64,000 bases of DNA from Cytobacillus solani. Its GTDB lineage: Bacteria; Bacillota; Bacilli; Bacillales; Cytobacillaceae. Of this stretch, positions 44,137-52,833 are shown piece after piece. The DNA is taken from contig NZ_LJIX01000006.1 of the NCBI RefSeq assembly GCF_001420595.1, forward strand, positions 2,899,058 through 2,963,057. Reading direction: 5' to 3'. Position 1 is the stretch's first letter; every line of letters starts with the position of its first letter. Made by a program: the position numbers and the translations under genes. Under the pieces are notes generated by a model that saw nothing but the letters and a program-made list of their open reading frames with translations, made no database searches and was not told where the DNA came from.

Positions 44137-44402
44137 CTATTTGATTACAGTCCTTATAAAAATTTCAATCGTTGTCCCACATCCAAGTGAACTTTTGACG
44201 TTTATTTCACCATTGTGTGCCCTAATGATATCCTTCGCAATTGCCATTCCTAGACCAGATCCTTTGTGTGATTCTCCAGTATTTGTGCCCCGATAATAGC
44301 GGTCAAAATTTCTGTCCAATTCTTCTTTTTTATTCCTTTTCCTTGATCCTCAATCCTAATAGTCGTTCTAGCATTCTTTTCGACTTTTACGATGATTTTA
44401 GG
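44137..44402 (-). pseudogene. Histidine kinase remnant (HATPase part only)
   Basis: Translated pieces read KIIVKVEKNARTTIRIEDQGKGI (first 23 residues, D-box), then after a one-base loss in an A run at about 44332 DRNFDRYYRG (F-box), SGLGMAIAKDII (G2) and LGCGTTIEIFI, ending at 44137. The sensor, the His box and the N-box are missing. Its 5' end lies within the last codons of the DUF418 gene, marking a deletion junction. Confidence 0.85.
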
Positions 44403-45436
44403 TTACTCATTCTTCCATAGGTCATAAATCTCCATACCTTCTCTAGCGGTCCCATCTTAAAGTACTTAAACCAAATGACACTAAAGATGATTTGGAGGGC
44501 ATAAATCAAAACTGAAATGATGATAATATCATTTGGTGATACAGCCTCAAGACCTAAAACTGAGATGATTACCAGCCCAATAATGCTTTGTGCTACATAA
44601 TTAGTAAAAGCCATTTGTCCTACACGCGCAATTGGCTGGAGAAATTTCGCAATGAGTTTATTTTCTAAGATTAAAAATAAGGTAGATAAGTAAAATAAAG
44701 TCGTAGGCAATACACCTAATGAAATGATTGTATCGAGACTTTGGCTTTTTGCTTGGTAAGAAAACCATATCCAAATAGAGAATCCAATAAATAGAGGCAA
44801 TGTCCCCGCTTGTATCCATTTAATTTGTTTGGACCACTTGCTAATATGCATAATCCATTCTGCTTTTGCAGCCAAAAATCCTGATAAGAACATAATGAAG
44901 ATGGCAATTACATCATTAGCAAGAAACGCAATAATATTAGTTAATATACCTATATCAGAAACATATAGCATAATTAGGTTCGAAATAATATGAAGACTTA
45001 TGATTACCCCAAGCCATTTGCCTATTATCGATATCTTTGCATGGTAAAAAGGGATAAGAAATAAACCTATGATGGCATATATTGCTAGGATCGAACCCCA
45101 AAAAATAAATATATGAATAATCCCCAGCAATAACAGAGCCATTAAACGTCGGAAAAATCGTAGTCTTGGCTTGTCTCCACGGCTTTCAGCACGGGAAGCG
45201 AATATATAAAACCCGATTCCAAATAAAAATGAAAAAATCGAAAAGAATTTCTTTTCTATAAAGATATCAATTAAAATGTCAATCACGCCATTTATCCCGC
45301 TATAGTTTGGCATTGGCCCCCCTTCTATAACAATCTTAAATGCTCCTACATTAATAAACAAAATACCTAATAACGCAATTCCACGTATAATGTCTAATGA
45401 AATGATTCTCTCTTTTTGTGTAATGGATGGATTCAT
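44387..45436 (-). CDS. DUF418 family membrane protein (YeiB-like)
   Basis: The 349-residue protein starts with SLDIIRGIALLGILFINV and has about ten membrane helices, with a C-terminal DUF418 region (QPIARVGQMAFTNYVAQSIIG, GPLEKVWRFMTYG). Members resemble membrane acyltransferases; function unknown. The last few residues (NLKSS) are encoded by bases that also read as histidine-kinase sequence in another frame, so its natural C-terminus may have been changed by a deletion. Confidence 0.85.
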   Translation of the reverse strand: MNPSITQKERIISLDIIRGIALLGILFINVGAFKIVIEGGPMPNYSGINGVIDILIDIFIEKKFFSIFSFLFGIGFYIFASRAESRGDKPRLRFFRRLMALLLLGIIHIFIFWGSILAIYAIIGLFLIPFYHAKISIIGKWLGVIISLHIISNLIMLYVSDIGILTNIIAFLANDVIAIFIMFLSGFLAAKAEWIMHISKWSKQIKWIQAGTLPLFIGFSIWIWFSYQAKSQSLDTIISLGVLPTTLFYLSTLFLILENKLIAKFLQPIARVGQMAFTNYVAQSIIGLVIISVLGLEAVSPNDIIIISVLIYALQIIFSVIWFKYFKMGPLEKVWRFMTYGRMSNLKSS

Positions 45437-45557
45437 TCTGTTAAACTCCTTAATAATTGTTTTATAATTGTATAATCATCATAGCTCACCTACCTTACAC
45501 GAAATGAATGTAAACCTTACATAAACCTTAAATAAAAATAACTCCGTTTACGAACAG

Positions 45558-45725
45558 AGCCATCCAATAGAAATACCTTTTCTACTCATTTCTTTAATAG
45601 AAATTCTGCAATTTATCACACATCGCGGCAGTTTAGATATTGACGATCTTATTTTAAATCTGTTTGGAATTTTTATTGGTTATTTACTTTATCCTGCATT
45701 CAAAAGAATATTCCAGCTCTATTAA
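45558..45725 (+). pseudogene. VanZ family protein, C-terminal remnant
   Basis: The plus strand reads FLLISLIEILQFITHRGSLD then IDDLILNLFGIFIGYLLYP and stops at 45725. This is the last third of a VanZ-like protein (SIELLQ...GRxxDIDDLILNTxGxxIGY). No start or N-terminal half remains, yet the terminator is preserved. The rest of the gap from 45437 shows nothing. Confidence 0.8.
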
Positions 45726-45734
45726 ACAGCAAAA

Positions 45735-45773
45735 CCCGTTCGCTTTTATTCATTGCGAACGGGCTTATTTTTT
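45735..45773 (+). terminator. Terminator of the VanZ remnant
   Basis: A perfect 9-bp stem CCCGTTCGC/GCGAACGGG with an 11-base loop is followed by CTTATTTTTT. Confidence 0.8.
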
Positions 45774-45782
45774 CTTATTCAA

Positions 45783-47015
45783 CTAATGATTTACTAGACG
45801 GTTATTATTTTTCTGAAAAAAAGAAAGCCAAAGAATGAGAATCCCAATTAATAGTAGGCCGCTTGCAAGTAAAAGGCCACCTGTATCAAAAGTTAATCTT
45901 GGAAAATCAAGCCATTGAAGAAGTCCTTGGCCGAATAATAGAAGTTTATTTAGAAGGAATCCTGCAAAAAAAATTGAAAAACCGAGAATAGATAACCATT
46001 TAGAAGTGATAATATTCATCATCTGATATTGAGCTAAAATAAAAATACTAACAAAGCCTAATAAAGTAAAATGTAAATAACCTATAACAATACTTCTCGT
46101 ATCATAGATTAAATTTGCTAAAGTAGGCGATATTAATCCTAACTCCATTGTACTTTTAAAAAACAACAACAAAAAGGTTATGTAAAGACAAGTTATAGTA
46201 AATTTCGAAAAGTGACGGGCAAGCTCTCCTCCAATTGCTTTAAAAGCAACCAAGGTAAAAATAACTCCAATCCATTGTCCAATACTCCCAATAGCTGCAA
46301 GGATCATACTGATTTCACCTAAATCCACCCACAAAATACTAGAAAAATAACTTGGGAACAAGGAGATTATATAGAACCAAAATCCATAGCTTATAAAAGA
46401 GCTTTGAATAAAAATATTTTTCGAATGGACAAGAATGATAAACATACCGACTAAGAATAAATATAGCCAGCCATTATATTGAAAGTGCAAATAAAAATAA
46501 ATCGCAACATCAAAGAATATCGAATCCTTCATCCCGTTTGCCGAAATATATCCAAGTGAAAATGGGCCAAATGATGAGATAACTAATGTTAATAAAGAGG
46601 CTTTAATAAATAATAACCCTGACTTTGGCACTTCATTCTGAATTTTTAATTGCCGTAAAATAAATACTGCTGCCCAATATTCTACAAAAATATGAATACT
46701 AGACATGACGATAGAAATGATACCGTACCCCTGGTATAAGAAAGCGGCAAACATCAATAGGGATGTAAAAAATAACGTCATGGTCAGTGCGATTGCCTGA
46801 TTCCGCTGCCTAATCGTACGCCAATATACAGACAGGAAAATAATAAACGCACCCAAAAATGCCCATCCTAGAATAGCTAAATGGGAATGCCCATGAAGCA
46901 CATTTTCATACGGAATCGAAGTAGTCGGATTAAATGGGACAATACGCATCCAAACACCTGACAAAGCTGTTAGCGTAAAAAAGAAAAATGTAAAATGAAC
47001 AAATAATCTTGGCAC
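45783..47015 (-). CDS. Heme-copper-oxidase subunit I-like / NnrS-like membrane protein
   Basis: The 410-residue protein has about twelve membrane helices and histidines spaced as in cytochrome oxidase/NO reductase subunit I relatives: HGHSHLAILGW, HIFVEYWAAV, YLHFQYNGW and GYLHFTLLG. It lacks an obvious full set of copper ligands, so it may be a heme protein related to NnrS or a reduced oxidase. The GTG start follows AAGGAG. It is encoded just after a DUF1450 gene. Confidence 0.6.
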   Translation of the reverse strand: MPRLFVHFTFFFFTLTALSGVWMRIVPFNPTTSIPYENVLHGHSHLAILGWAFLGAFIIFLSVYWRTIRQRNQAIALTMTLFFTSLLMFAAFLYQGYGIISIVMSSIHIFVEYWAAVFILRQLKIQNEVPKSGLLFIKASLLTLVISSFGPFSLGYISANGMKDSIFFDVAIYFYLHFQYNGWLYLFLVGMFIILVHSKNIFIQSSFISYGFWFYIISLFPSYFSSILWVDLGEISMILAAIGSIGQWIGVIFTLVAFKAIGGELARHFSKFTITCLYITFLLLFFKSTMELGLISPTLANLIYDTRSIVIGYLHFTLLGFVSIFILAQYQMMNIITSKWLSILGFSIFFAGFLLNKLLLFGQGLLQWLDFPRLTFDTGGLLLASGLLLIGILILWLSFFQKNNNRLVNH

Positions 47016-47021
47016 TGCTCT

Positions 47022-47303
47022 CTACTCCTTATTATTGTTACTTGCGATATGTTTAAGCCTTCCTAAGAGTTCATCGGAATTTTCTGCTGCAATGAACTCA
47101 CCGTCTACAATCGCATATGGGGATTTCTTGCACTGCTCACATTTGCTTTGACAGCTGTATTCCTTATATTGAATATGATTCTGATTCAGGAAACGCTCAT
47201 AATCAGGGCTATTTTCTTCGTTTAAAAACCGATCAAGATTTTTTTCACAAAAATCAATTTGAACCTTTTTTTGTTTTGAAAATAATTTAGTCAATCGTTT
47301 CAT
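47022..47303 (-). CDS. DUF1450 family protein (YuzB-like)
   Basis: The 93-residue protein has a Cys-rich centre (CQSKCEQCKKSPYAIVDG) after IDFCEKN, as in the DUF1450/YuzB family, which has a thioredoxin-like ferredoxin look. It is six bases upstream of the heme-copper-like gene, suggesting a joint redox role. The ATG at 47303 has AAGGA about 11 bases upstream; the frame is open to 47363. Confidence 0.75.
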   Translation of the reverse strand: MKRLTKLFSKQKKVQIDFCEKNLDRFLNEENSPDYERFLNQNHIQYKEYSCQSKCEQCKKSPYAIVDGEFIAAENSDELLGRLKHIASNNNKE

Positions 47304-47481
47304 AGCAGTCACATTCCTTATTAAGTTGGAATCTTTTATAAACCATATAATTATTAACTGCATTAAATATATCTCTAAATTAATTAGGCAATCAAATATT
47401 TCGTTTTTCTAAGACACCTAAATTTAAAATAAAGCTCAATAATTTCACATAAAGTTCAGAATTACAATATTCCTATACAAA

Positions 47482-47511
47482 AAATGGCGCTTATCCATTA
47501 AGGAGAGCGCC
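47482..47511 (-). terminator. Terminator of the SLC13 gene
   Basis: GGCGCT/AGCGCC arms with an imperfect inner stem lie right after the stop and run into ATTTTTTG on the minus strand. Confidence 0.6.
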
Positions 47512-47514
47512 TGA

Positions 47515-49353
47515 TTAAAATGGAAAAATTAACGGAATAATAAACATCATAACAAGGAACATGACTATTTGTAAGGGGATTCCTATCTTTAAAAAGTCAC
47601 TGAATTTATATCCTCCCGCTGTCATGACCATTGCATTTGTTGGGGATGCAACTGGAGTTGCAAATGCCATGCTCGCTGCAGCCGCTACCGTTATTAAGAA
47701 TGGATAGGGGCTAACCCCGATATTCATAGCCGCATTCATCGCAATCGGAGCAAATAACACCGCAGTTGCCGTATTACTAATAAATTGACCGAAAACCATT
47801 GTAATCAAATAAATACCAGCTAACACACCTAATGGTCCATACCCGCCAGCTACATCTATAATACCTTCTGATAGAAGCACCATTCCCCCTGTTTTTTCTA
47901 ATGCCGTTGCCACAGGGAGCATGCAGGCGATTAACACAATACTTTCCCAATTCAAATGGCCATAGGCATCATCCATATTTCGTAAACACCCAGTGATGAT
48001 CATAAGAACAGCACCGATTAATACAGAAATAACAGTTGGGAACACTTCCAGAATCATCATTGCAATCATTAAAAGCATGATTCCACCAGCAATTGGTGCT
48101 TTTCCATTTGCTGCTGCCACGCTTGCGTGCTCTTTCGGCTGACCAACGACCACAACATTTTTGGTTTCTCTTGAAAGCAATTCGATTTCTTCCCATGAGC
48201 CTTGTACAAGGAGAGCATCTCCAAAACGAAGTCGTACATTGGACATATCCTTTAAAATATAAGTGCCTTTTCGATTAATTCCAATAATATTCAAATTGTA
48301 TTTTTCTCTAAACCCAATATCCTCAATCGTTTCATTAATCAAACTTGAATGTGGTGTTAACAGTACTTCAGCAATACCAAGTTGACTTGAAACTAAATCA
48401 TTCTTTGATTGATCTGTTTCAAACACAAGCTGATAATCTTTGGCTAATTTCTCTACTTGGCTTTTCGATCCTTGAATATAGAGGATATCTTTACCGTGTA
48501 TGACACTCTTTGGTCCAGCCATTTCTTGATAGGTAATAGGTAAAAGATTCCTGCCCTCAGCTGATTTACGGTCAATTTTCAATATACAAAGATGATACAA
48601 TGCTGGAATTTTCAATTCAGATAATGGCCGATCCACCATCGGGGACTCAATTAGTACATGAACACGATGTAAGTTCTCGTCCAAATGATAATGCTGAATG
48701 AGTTCCTTTGGAGAAAGTTGAGTATTGCTCATTTGTTTCTTATTGTTGCTATTCGGTAGCAGGGCTTTTCTGACAATCATTAAATAAATAATTCCTGTTA
48801 TGACTGCCGCAATACCGACTGGCGTAATATCAAAAAAACGAAGTCGCTCAAAACCATGATCAACAAGGACTTGACTGACAATTAAATTGGGGGGAGAAGC
48901 GATTAGTGTTAATAATCCTGATAAGCTCGCAACATAAGAAAGTGGAATCAAAAACTTTGATGAGCTCACCTTCATACTTACAGCAATACTGATAACAACT
49001 GGCAGCATAATCGCTACCGTCCCTGTATTGCTCATAAAGGCTCCTACAGAAGCAACAATGACTAGCAAGAGAAAAAATAACTTTTTCTCGCTATTACTAG
49101 TCCAGCGCAAAAGCAAATTACTTGCCTTTCTTGCAAGACCTGTACGAAGAATCCCCGCTCCTACAACAAATAATGCTGCAATCATAATCACAACTGAATT
49201 CGAAAAGCCCGCCAGTGCCTCAGCAGGCTCTAAAATACCAGCAATAACAAATGCCAGCAATGCGAGAATAGCGACTAAATCTGCACGGATACGATTACTC
49301 ATAAAAAGAAAGATTATTAGACCTAGAATGACAAATGTTAATATAAGCTGCAT
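47515..49353 (-). CDS. SLC13/DASS family permease with two TrkA-C domains
   Basis: The 612-residue protein has N- and C-terminal transport halves with the family motifs SNTGTVAIMLP and SNTATAVLFAPIAMNAA, and SPTNAMVMTAGGYKF near the end. Between them (about 215-395) sit two TrkA-C (RCK_C) domains, which bind small regulatory ligands. Probable Na+-coupled uptake of sulfate, dicarboxylate or a related anion. TrkA-C domains are known c-di-AMP targets in some transporters; for this protein that is only a possibility. Confidence 0.88.
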   Translation of the reverse strand: MQLILTFVILGLIIFLFMSNRIRADLVAILALLAFVIAGILEPAEALAGFSNSVVIMIAALFVVGAGILRTGLARKASNLLLRWTSNSEKKLFFLLLVIVASVGAFMSNTGTVAIMLPVVISIAVSMKVSSSKFLIPLSYVASLSGLLTLIASPPNLIVSQVLVDHGFERLRFFDITPVGIAAVITGIIYLMIVRKALLPNSNNKKQMSNTQLSPKELIQHYHLDENLHRVHVLIESPMVDRPLSELKIPALYHLCILKIDRKSAEGRNLLPITYQEMAGPKSVIHGKDILYIQGSKSQVEKLAKDYQLVFETDQSKNDLVSSQLGIAEVLLTPHSSLINETIEDIGFREKYNLNIIGINRKGTYILKDMSNVRLRFGDALLVQGSWEEIELLSRETKNVVVVGQPKEHASVAAANGKAPIAGGIMLLMIAMMILEVFPTVISVLIGAVLMIITGCLRNMDDAYGHLNWESIVLIACMLPVATALEKTGGMVLLSEGIIDVAGGYGPLGVLAGIYLITMVFGQFISNTATAVLFAPIAMNAAMNIGVSPYPFLITVAAAASMAFATPVASPTNAMVMTAGGYKFSDFLKIGIPLQIVMFLVMMFIIPLIFPF

Positions 49354-49534
49354 TTTAAAAGTAAACCCTTTCTGTTAAAATCATCTGATGAATAGGCTAC
49401 TGTACTTCCATTCTCCTATCTATTCCATTATAAGTATTGTTCTCAAGAAAATCATTTTGCTACTGCAAAGTTCATAAATTGTATACAAACGTCTTTTAAC
49501 TATGTATATGGATAAAGAAAACCATTATTGTAAA

Positions 49535-49567
49535 GAAAAGACCGTTAGTACTGTTACACCAACGGCC
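49535..49567 (-). terminator. Terminator of the YciI-like gene
   Basis: GGCCGTT/AACGGTC (with one G-T pair) forms a 7-bp stem followed by CTTTTCTTT on the minus strand. The rest of 49354-49534 shows no gene. Confidence 0.65.
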
Positions 49568-49590
49568 AAAACTTAGATGTTATACAACTC

Positions 49591-49905
49591 TTATCCCATA
49601 CCAAGATGGTTGTTCTCTTCAGAGGAAACCTCCATTGTACGAATTTCATAGCTTTCCAACCCAGATGTTATAAATGGATCAGCTTCAGCTATTGCTTTTG
49701 CCTCCTCCATGGATGTTGCTCGAATTATCACCATTCCGCCTTTATAGTCAAGAAAAGGGCCGCAAAGAACTAACTGATTCTTCTCATCAAGTTTTCTTAA
49801 AAATGAAATATGTTCACGGATGACTGGTTCAGTTAGCTTTTTTCCATGATTAATAGATAATAAAATTACATAAAGAACATTACTATCATAGGGGCTATTC
49901 TCCAT
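49591..49905 (-). CDS. YciI family protein
   Basis: The 104-residue protein has the YciI/YCII fold signature with the His in REHISFLRKLDEKNQL and Asp in AEADPF. The fold is a ferredoxin-like dimer with possible enzymatic activity; role unknown. GAAGGAGG precedes the ATG. Confidence 0.82.
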   Translation of the reverse strand: MENSPYDSNVLYVILLSINHGKKLTEPVIREHISFLRKLDEKNQLVLCGPFLDYKGGMVIIRATSMEEAKAIAEADPFITSGLESYEIRTMEVSSEENNHLGMG

Positions 49906-49952
49906 TCGATAACCTCCTTCTATAATAAGTTTTATTACATTGTTAAACTACT

Positions 49953-50402
49953 CTAGTTCAGTTTAATAATTCTTTGATTGGAGCTTCCGCGGAATGGCAG
50001 TGTGATATCTCTTTTCTCTATTATAAATGGACCATCCACTAGCACATCGCAATATTCCAACAATTCATTGACATGTTTATCCTCGCAGCTTTTTAACTGT
50101 TCTAATTTATATCCACTGTATATCCAAATATTTTTATTAAGATTTTTTAATGCCTTTGCTAGTTCTTTTACCTCTTTCGCCTGATAGAATGGTTCTCCTC
50201 CCGATAAAGTAATATCGGTGAGTGGATTTGACAGTACTTCATCCATTATCTCCTCCACTGACATTTCTTTCCCGTTTTTAAGATTCCAGCTCTCAGGATT
50301 ATGACAGCCGAAGCAATGGTGTGGACATCCTGCGAAGAATATTACAGTTCTTAATCCTACTCCATCAACTACAGAATCATGATGTATGCCCATTACCTTC
50401 AT
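49953..50402 (-). CDS. nrdG: Anaerobic ribonucleotide reductase activating protein
   Basis: The 149-residue radical-SAM enzyme has CPHHCFGC (CxxxCxxC) and the LSGGEPF motif. It generates the glycyl radical on NrdD with SAM and a reductant. Its ATG overlaps the nrdD stop by 4 bp, so the two are coupled. Confidence 0.95.
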   Translation of the reverse strand: MKVMGIHHDSVVDGVGLRTVIFFAGCPHHCFGCHNPESWNLKNGKEMSVEEIMDEVLSNPLTDITLSGGEPFYQAKEVKELAKALKNLNKNIWIYSGYKLEQLKSCEDKHVNELLEYCDVLVDGPFIIEKRDITLPFRGSSNQRIIKLN

Positions 50403-52273
50403 AAATGTTTTACTCGATTTTTTTCTTCCTGTTTTTTAGCAACATTCCACTTAGACATATCACCTACTAAATACCCTGTAATGCGTCGAATTCTAGAAAT
50501 ATCCGATTCATCAGTCGTATGACAGCTTGGACACTCGTTATGAATAATGCCAGAATAGCTGCACTTCTTACAGTAGTCTACTGGATGATTGATAGAACCG
50601 TAGCCAATCTTATTATCGTACATAGCTTTTACTAGCTGATCTATGGCTTGAAGATTATTTTTTAAATACCCATCACATTCGATATATGTAATATGACCGG
50701 CATTGCAGAGCTCATGAAAGGGGCCTTCTTTTCTAATTTTATCAATCGCCTTTATTGGATAATAGACTGGAATATGAAATGAATTAGTATAGTAAGATCG
50801 ATCCGTTATATCCCTTATTTCCCCAAATTCAGCTTGATCTCTTTTCGTAAATTTTCCTGATAAGCCTTCTGCAGGTGTTGCTATAAGTGTGAAATTTAGA
50901 TTACGCTGTTCAGCTGCTTGATCCGCCTTTTTTCTTAGAAATTCAACAATTTTATAGCCAAGTTTCCAAGCCTCCTCATTCTCTCCATGATGAGTGCCAA
51001 TTAAGGCTTTTAAAGCTTCGGCAAGTCCAATAAATCCAATGGACAATGTCCCCTGCAGGAGCACTTCTTCGAGTGTATCTTCTCTCCCTAGTTCCTCACT
51101 TCCCCGCCATATCCGCTGAGAATATAAAAAGGCAAAATCTTGTGCGCTTTTCTTTCTCTGATATAAGAATCGCTCGTATAATTGTTGAATGACAATATCA
51201 CAATAATAATCCAATTTATTAAAAAATTGTTCCTCATTATTACTTGTTAATGCTATTTTTACAAGGTTTATACTTGTAAAGGAAAGGTTTCCCCGTCCAA
51301 TGCTATTTTCCTCCCCATGGCGATTTGCCATTACCCTTGTACGGCAGCCCATATAGGAAATTTCACTTTCTGGCGTTCCATCGTAATATTTAAGATTAAA
51401 GGGAGCATCAATAAAACTAAAATTCGGAAAAAGACGCTTGGCTGTTGTTTCTAATGCTAATTGATACAGATCATAATTAGGTTCATCAGGATCAAAGTTT
51501 ATTCCTTTTTTTACCTTAAATATTTGAATAGGAAATATCGGAGTTTCTCCTTTTCCCAGCCCACTTTGTGTAGCTAATAGAATATTCTTAGTAATCATCC
51601 TGCCCTCTTTTGACGTATCAGTTCCATAATTGATTGAAATAAATGGAACTTGCGAACCTCCTCGTGAATGCATGGAATTACTATTATGAATAAATGCCTC
51701 ACATGCCTGGTATACATCTTGATCAGTTTCCTTCCAAGCAATTTTTTCTTTTTCTTCGGTTGTGTAAGTTGTTTCATACCCATTAATTCGGCTTAAATGC
51801 TTTTCAAATGTTAACTTTACATAAGGAGCCAAATCATAATCAAACATCGGATAAGCTTGTCCGCCATGCTGCATATTTTGATTTGCCTGTAAAATAATTG
51901 ATGCAAGAGCTAATGCACTTTTAATATTTTGCGGCTGCCTCATAAAGCCATGCCCTGTATTAAAACCGGTAGAAAGAAGCTTACCTAGAGGGATTTGACA
52001 GCAAGTTGTCGTACCCATTGGCATGTAATCCATGTCATGAATATGAATATAATTTTCCAATACAGAATTTTTTATCGACTCCGACAGTTGATGCTCTATT
52101 GCATAGAATTTGGCGGATTCACTTCCAAATTTATTCATTTGACCCATTGGAGATCTTCCGTCCATATTTGCATTCTCATTCATAATTTCTTGATCTGAAG
52201 CATTTGTTATTTCCTCAAAACTCTTAATTAACCCCCATGTACTTTTGTTCACCTTGTAGCTTAATTGTCCCAT
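50399..52273 (-). CDS. nrdD: Anaerobic (class III) ribonucleoside-triphosphate reductase
   Basis: The 624-residue enzyme has the glycyl-radical motif RRITGYLVG near the C-terminus and a zinc site (YCKKCSY...CPSCH) before it. It makes deoxyribonucleotides without oxygen. The N-terminus begins near the catalytic barrel (NENANMDGRSPMGQMN) and lacks the about 90-residue ATP cone of the E. coli enzyme, so allosteric activity control may be absent. GGGG precedes the ATG. A B12 riboswitch and NrdR boxes lie upstream. Confidence 0.95.
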   Translation of the reverse strand: MGQLSYKVNKSTWGLIKSFEEITNASDQEIMNENANMDGRSPMGQMNKFGSESAKFYAIEHQLSESIKNSVLENYIHIHDMDYMPMGTTTCCQIPLGKLLSTGFNTGHGFMRQPQNIKSALALASIILQANQNMQHGGQAYPMFDYDLAPYVKLTFEKHLSRINGYETTYTTEEKEKIAWKETDQDVYQACEAFIHNSNSMHSRGGSQVPFISINYGTDTSKEGRMITKNILLATQSGLGKGETPIFPIQIFKVKKGINFDPDEPNYDLYQLALETTAKRLFPNFSFIDAPFNLKYYDGTPESEISYMGCRTRVMANRHGEENSIGRGNLSFTSINLVKIALTSNNEEQFFNKLDYYCDIVIQQLYERFLYQRKKSAQDFAFLYSQRIWRGSEELGREDTLEEVLLQGTLSIGFIGLAEALKALIGTHHGENEEAWKLGYKIVEFLRKKADQAAEQRNLNFTLIATPAEGLSGKFTKRDQAEFGEIRDITDRSYYTNSFHIPVYYPIKAIDKIRKEGPFHELCNAGHITYIECDGYLKNNLQAIDQLVKAMYDNKIGYGSINHPVDYCKKCSYSGIIHNECPSCHTTDESDISRIRRITGYLVGDMSKWNVAKKQEEKNRVKHL

Positions 52274-52378
52274 TGTAACTCCCCCATTACTTCATTTTCC
52301 AAAAATTCAATTACGTGGTTTGCTTTTTAACCTCCTTACTTTTTCTAAACCATGATGTATCCAAGGATAATAAGAGAA

Positions 52379-52408
52379 TAAAAAAACCACTTCTCTTTAG
52401 AGAAATGG
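52379..52408 (-). terminator. Riboswitch terminator upstream of nrdD
   Basis: CCACTTCTCT/AGAGAAATGG (52387-52396 with 52399-52408) ends in six T on the minus strand, about 100 bases before the nrdD start. Confidence 0.8.
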
Positions 52409-52451
52409 CTGACATCACGTTGACACACTTGCAGAAAAATTCTACAAATCT

Positions 52452-52650
52452 ACCATCGTTCCATCCTCCCAGCTCCCGAAGAAGATAACACGGTATAAAT
52501 AAGGCAGGTCTCCTGACTCATGCTTCATTTTTTTCAAACACCTTCCCATCAAAAACGACAGTGGTTCTTGTTTGAATCATCAGCATTTACAGTTGCGGGT
52601 ACAGTTCTGGTTTCACACCAGATTCCCTTTTCAGCCCTTGAAAGAGCACC
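52452..52650 (-). promoter_or_regulatory. Cobalamin riboswitch controlling nrdDG
   Basis: On the minus strand GGGAATCTGGTGTGAAACCAG, ACTGTACCCGCAACTGTAA, CCACTGTCG, GATGGGAAGG and the B12 box GAGTCAGGAGACCTGCC are all present, followed by a P13-like segment TATCTTCTTCGGGAGCTGGG. With the terminator downstream it should switch nrdDG off when adenosylcobalamin is abundant. Confidence 0.95.
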
Positions 52651-52665
52651 TCATTTATCTGGTTA

Positions 52666-52713
52666 ACACTATATATAGTGTATTTACCATAAAACAAATA
52701 CAACATATCGTAT
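52666..52713 (-). promoter_or_regulatory. Pair of NrdR boxes upstream of nrdDG
   Basis: ACACTATATATAGTGT (52666-52681) is a perfect 16-bp palindrome that equals the NrdR-box consensus. ATACAACATATCGTAT (52698-52713) is a second, weaker box. Their centres are 32 bp apart, about three helical turns, the usual NrdR spacing. Confidence 0.85.
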
Positions 52714-52723
52714 TTGCATCTTA

Positions 52724-52752
52724 ATTATATTGAACTGACTTTATTTTGACAA
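52724..52752 (-). promoter_or_regulatory. Sigma-A promoter of nrdDG
   Basis: TTGTCA (52747-52752, minus strand), 17 bp, TATAAT (52724-52729). The NrdR boxes begin about 10 bases downstream of the -10 box. Confidence 0.82.
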
Positions 52753-52772
52753 TAGTTATCTTAATCGTAAGT

Positions 52773-52817
52773 AAAAAAAAGAAGAGTAAAATCAGCACCA
52801 TACCAATTTCACTCTTC
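52773..52817 (-). terminator. Terminator of the chemotaxis receptor gene
   Basis: GAAGAGT..AAAT pairs with ATTT..ACTCTTC over a 13-base loop and is followed on the minus strand by eight T. Confidence 0.8.
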
Positions 52818-52833
52818 TCGTTATCACTTATTC

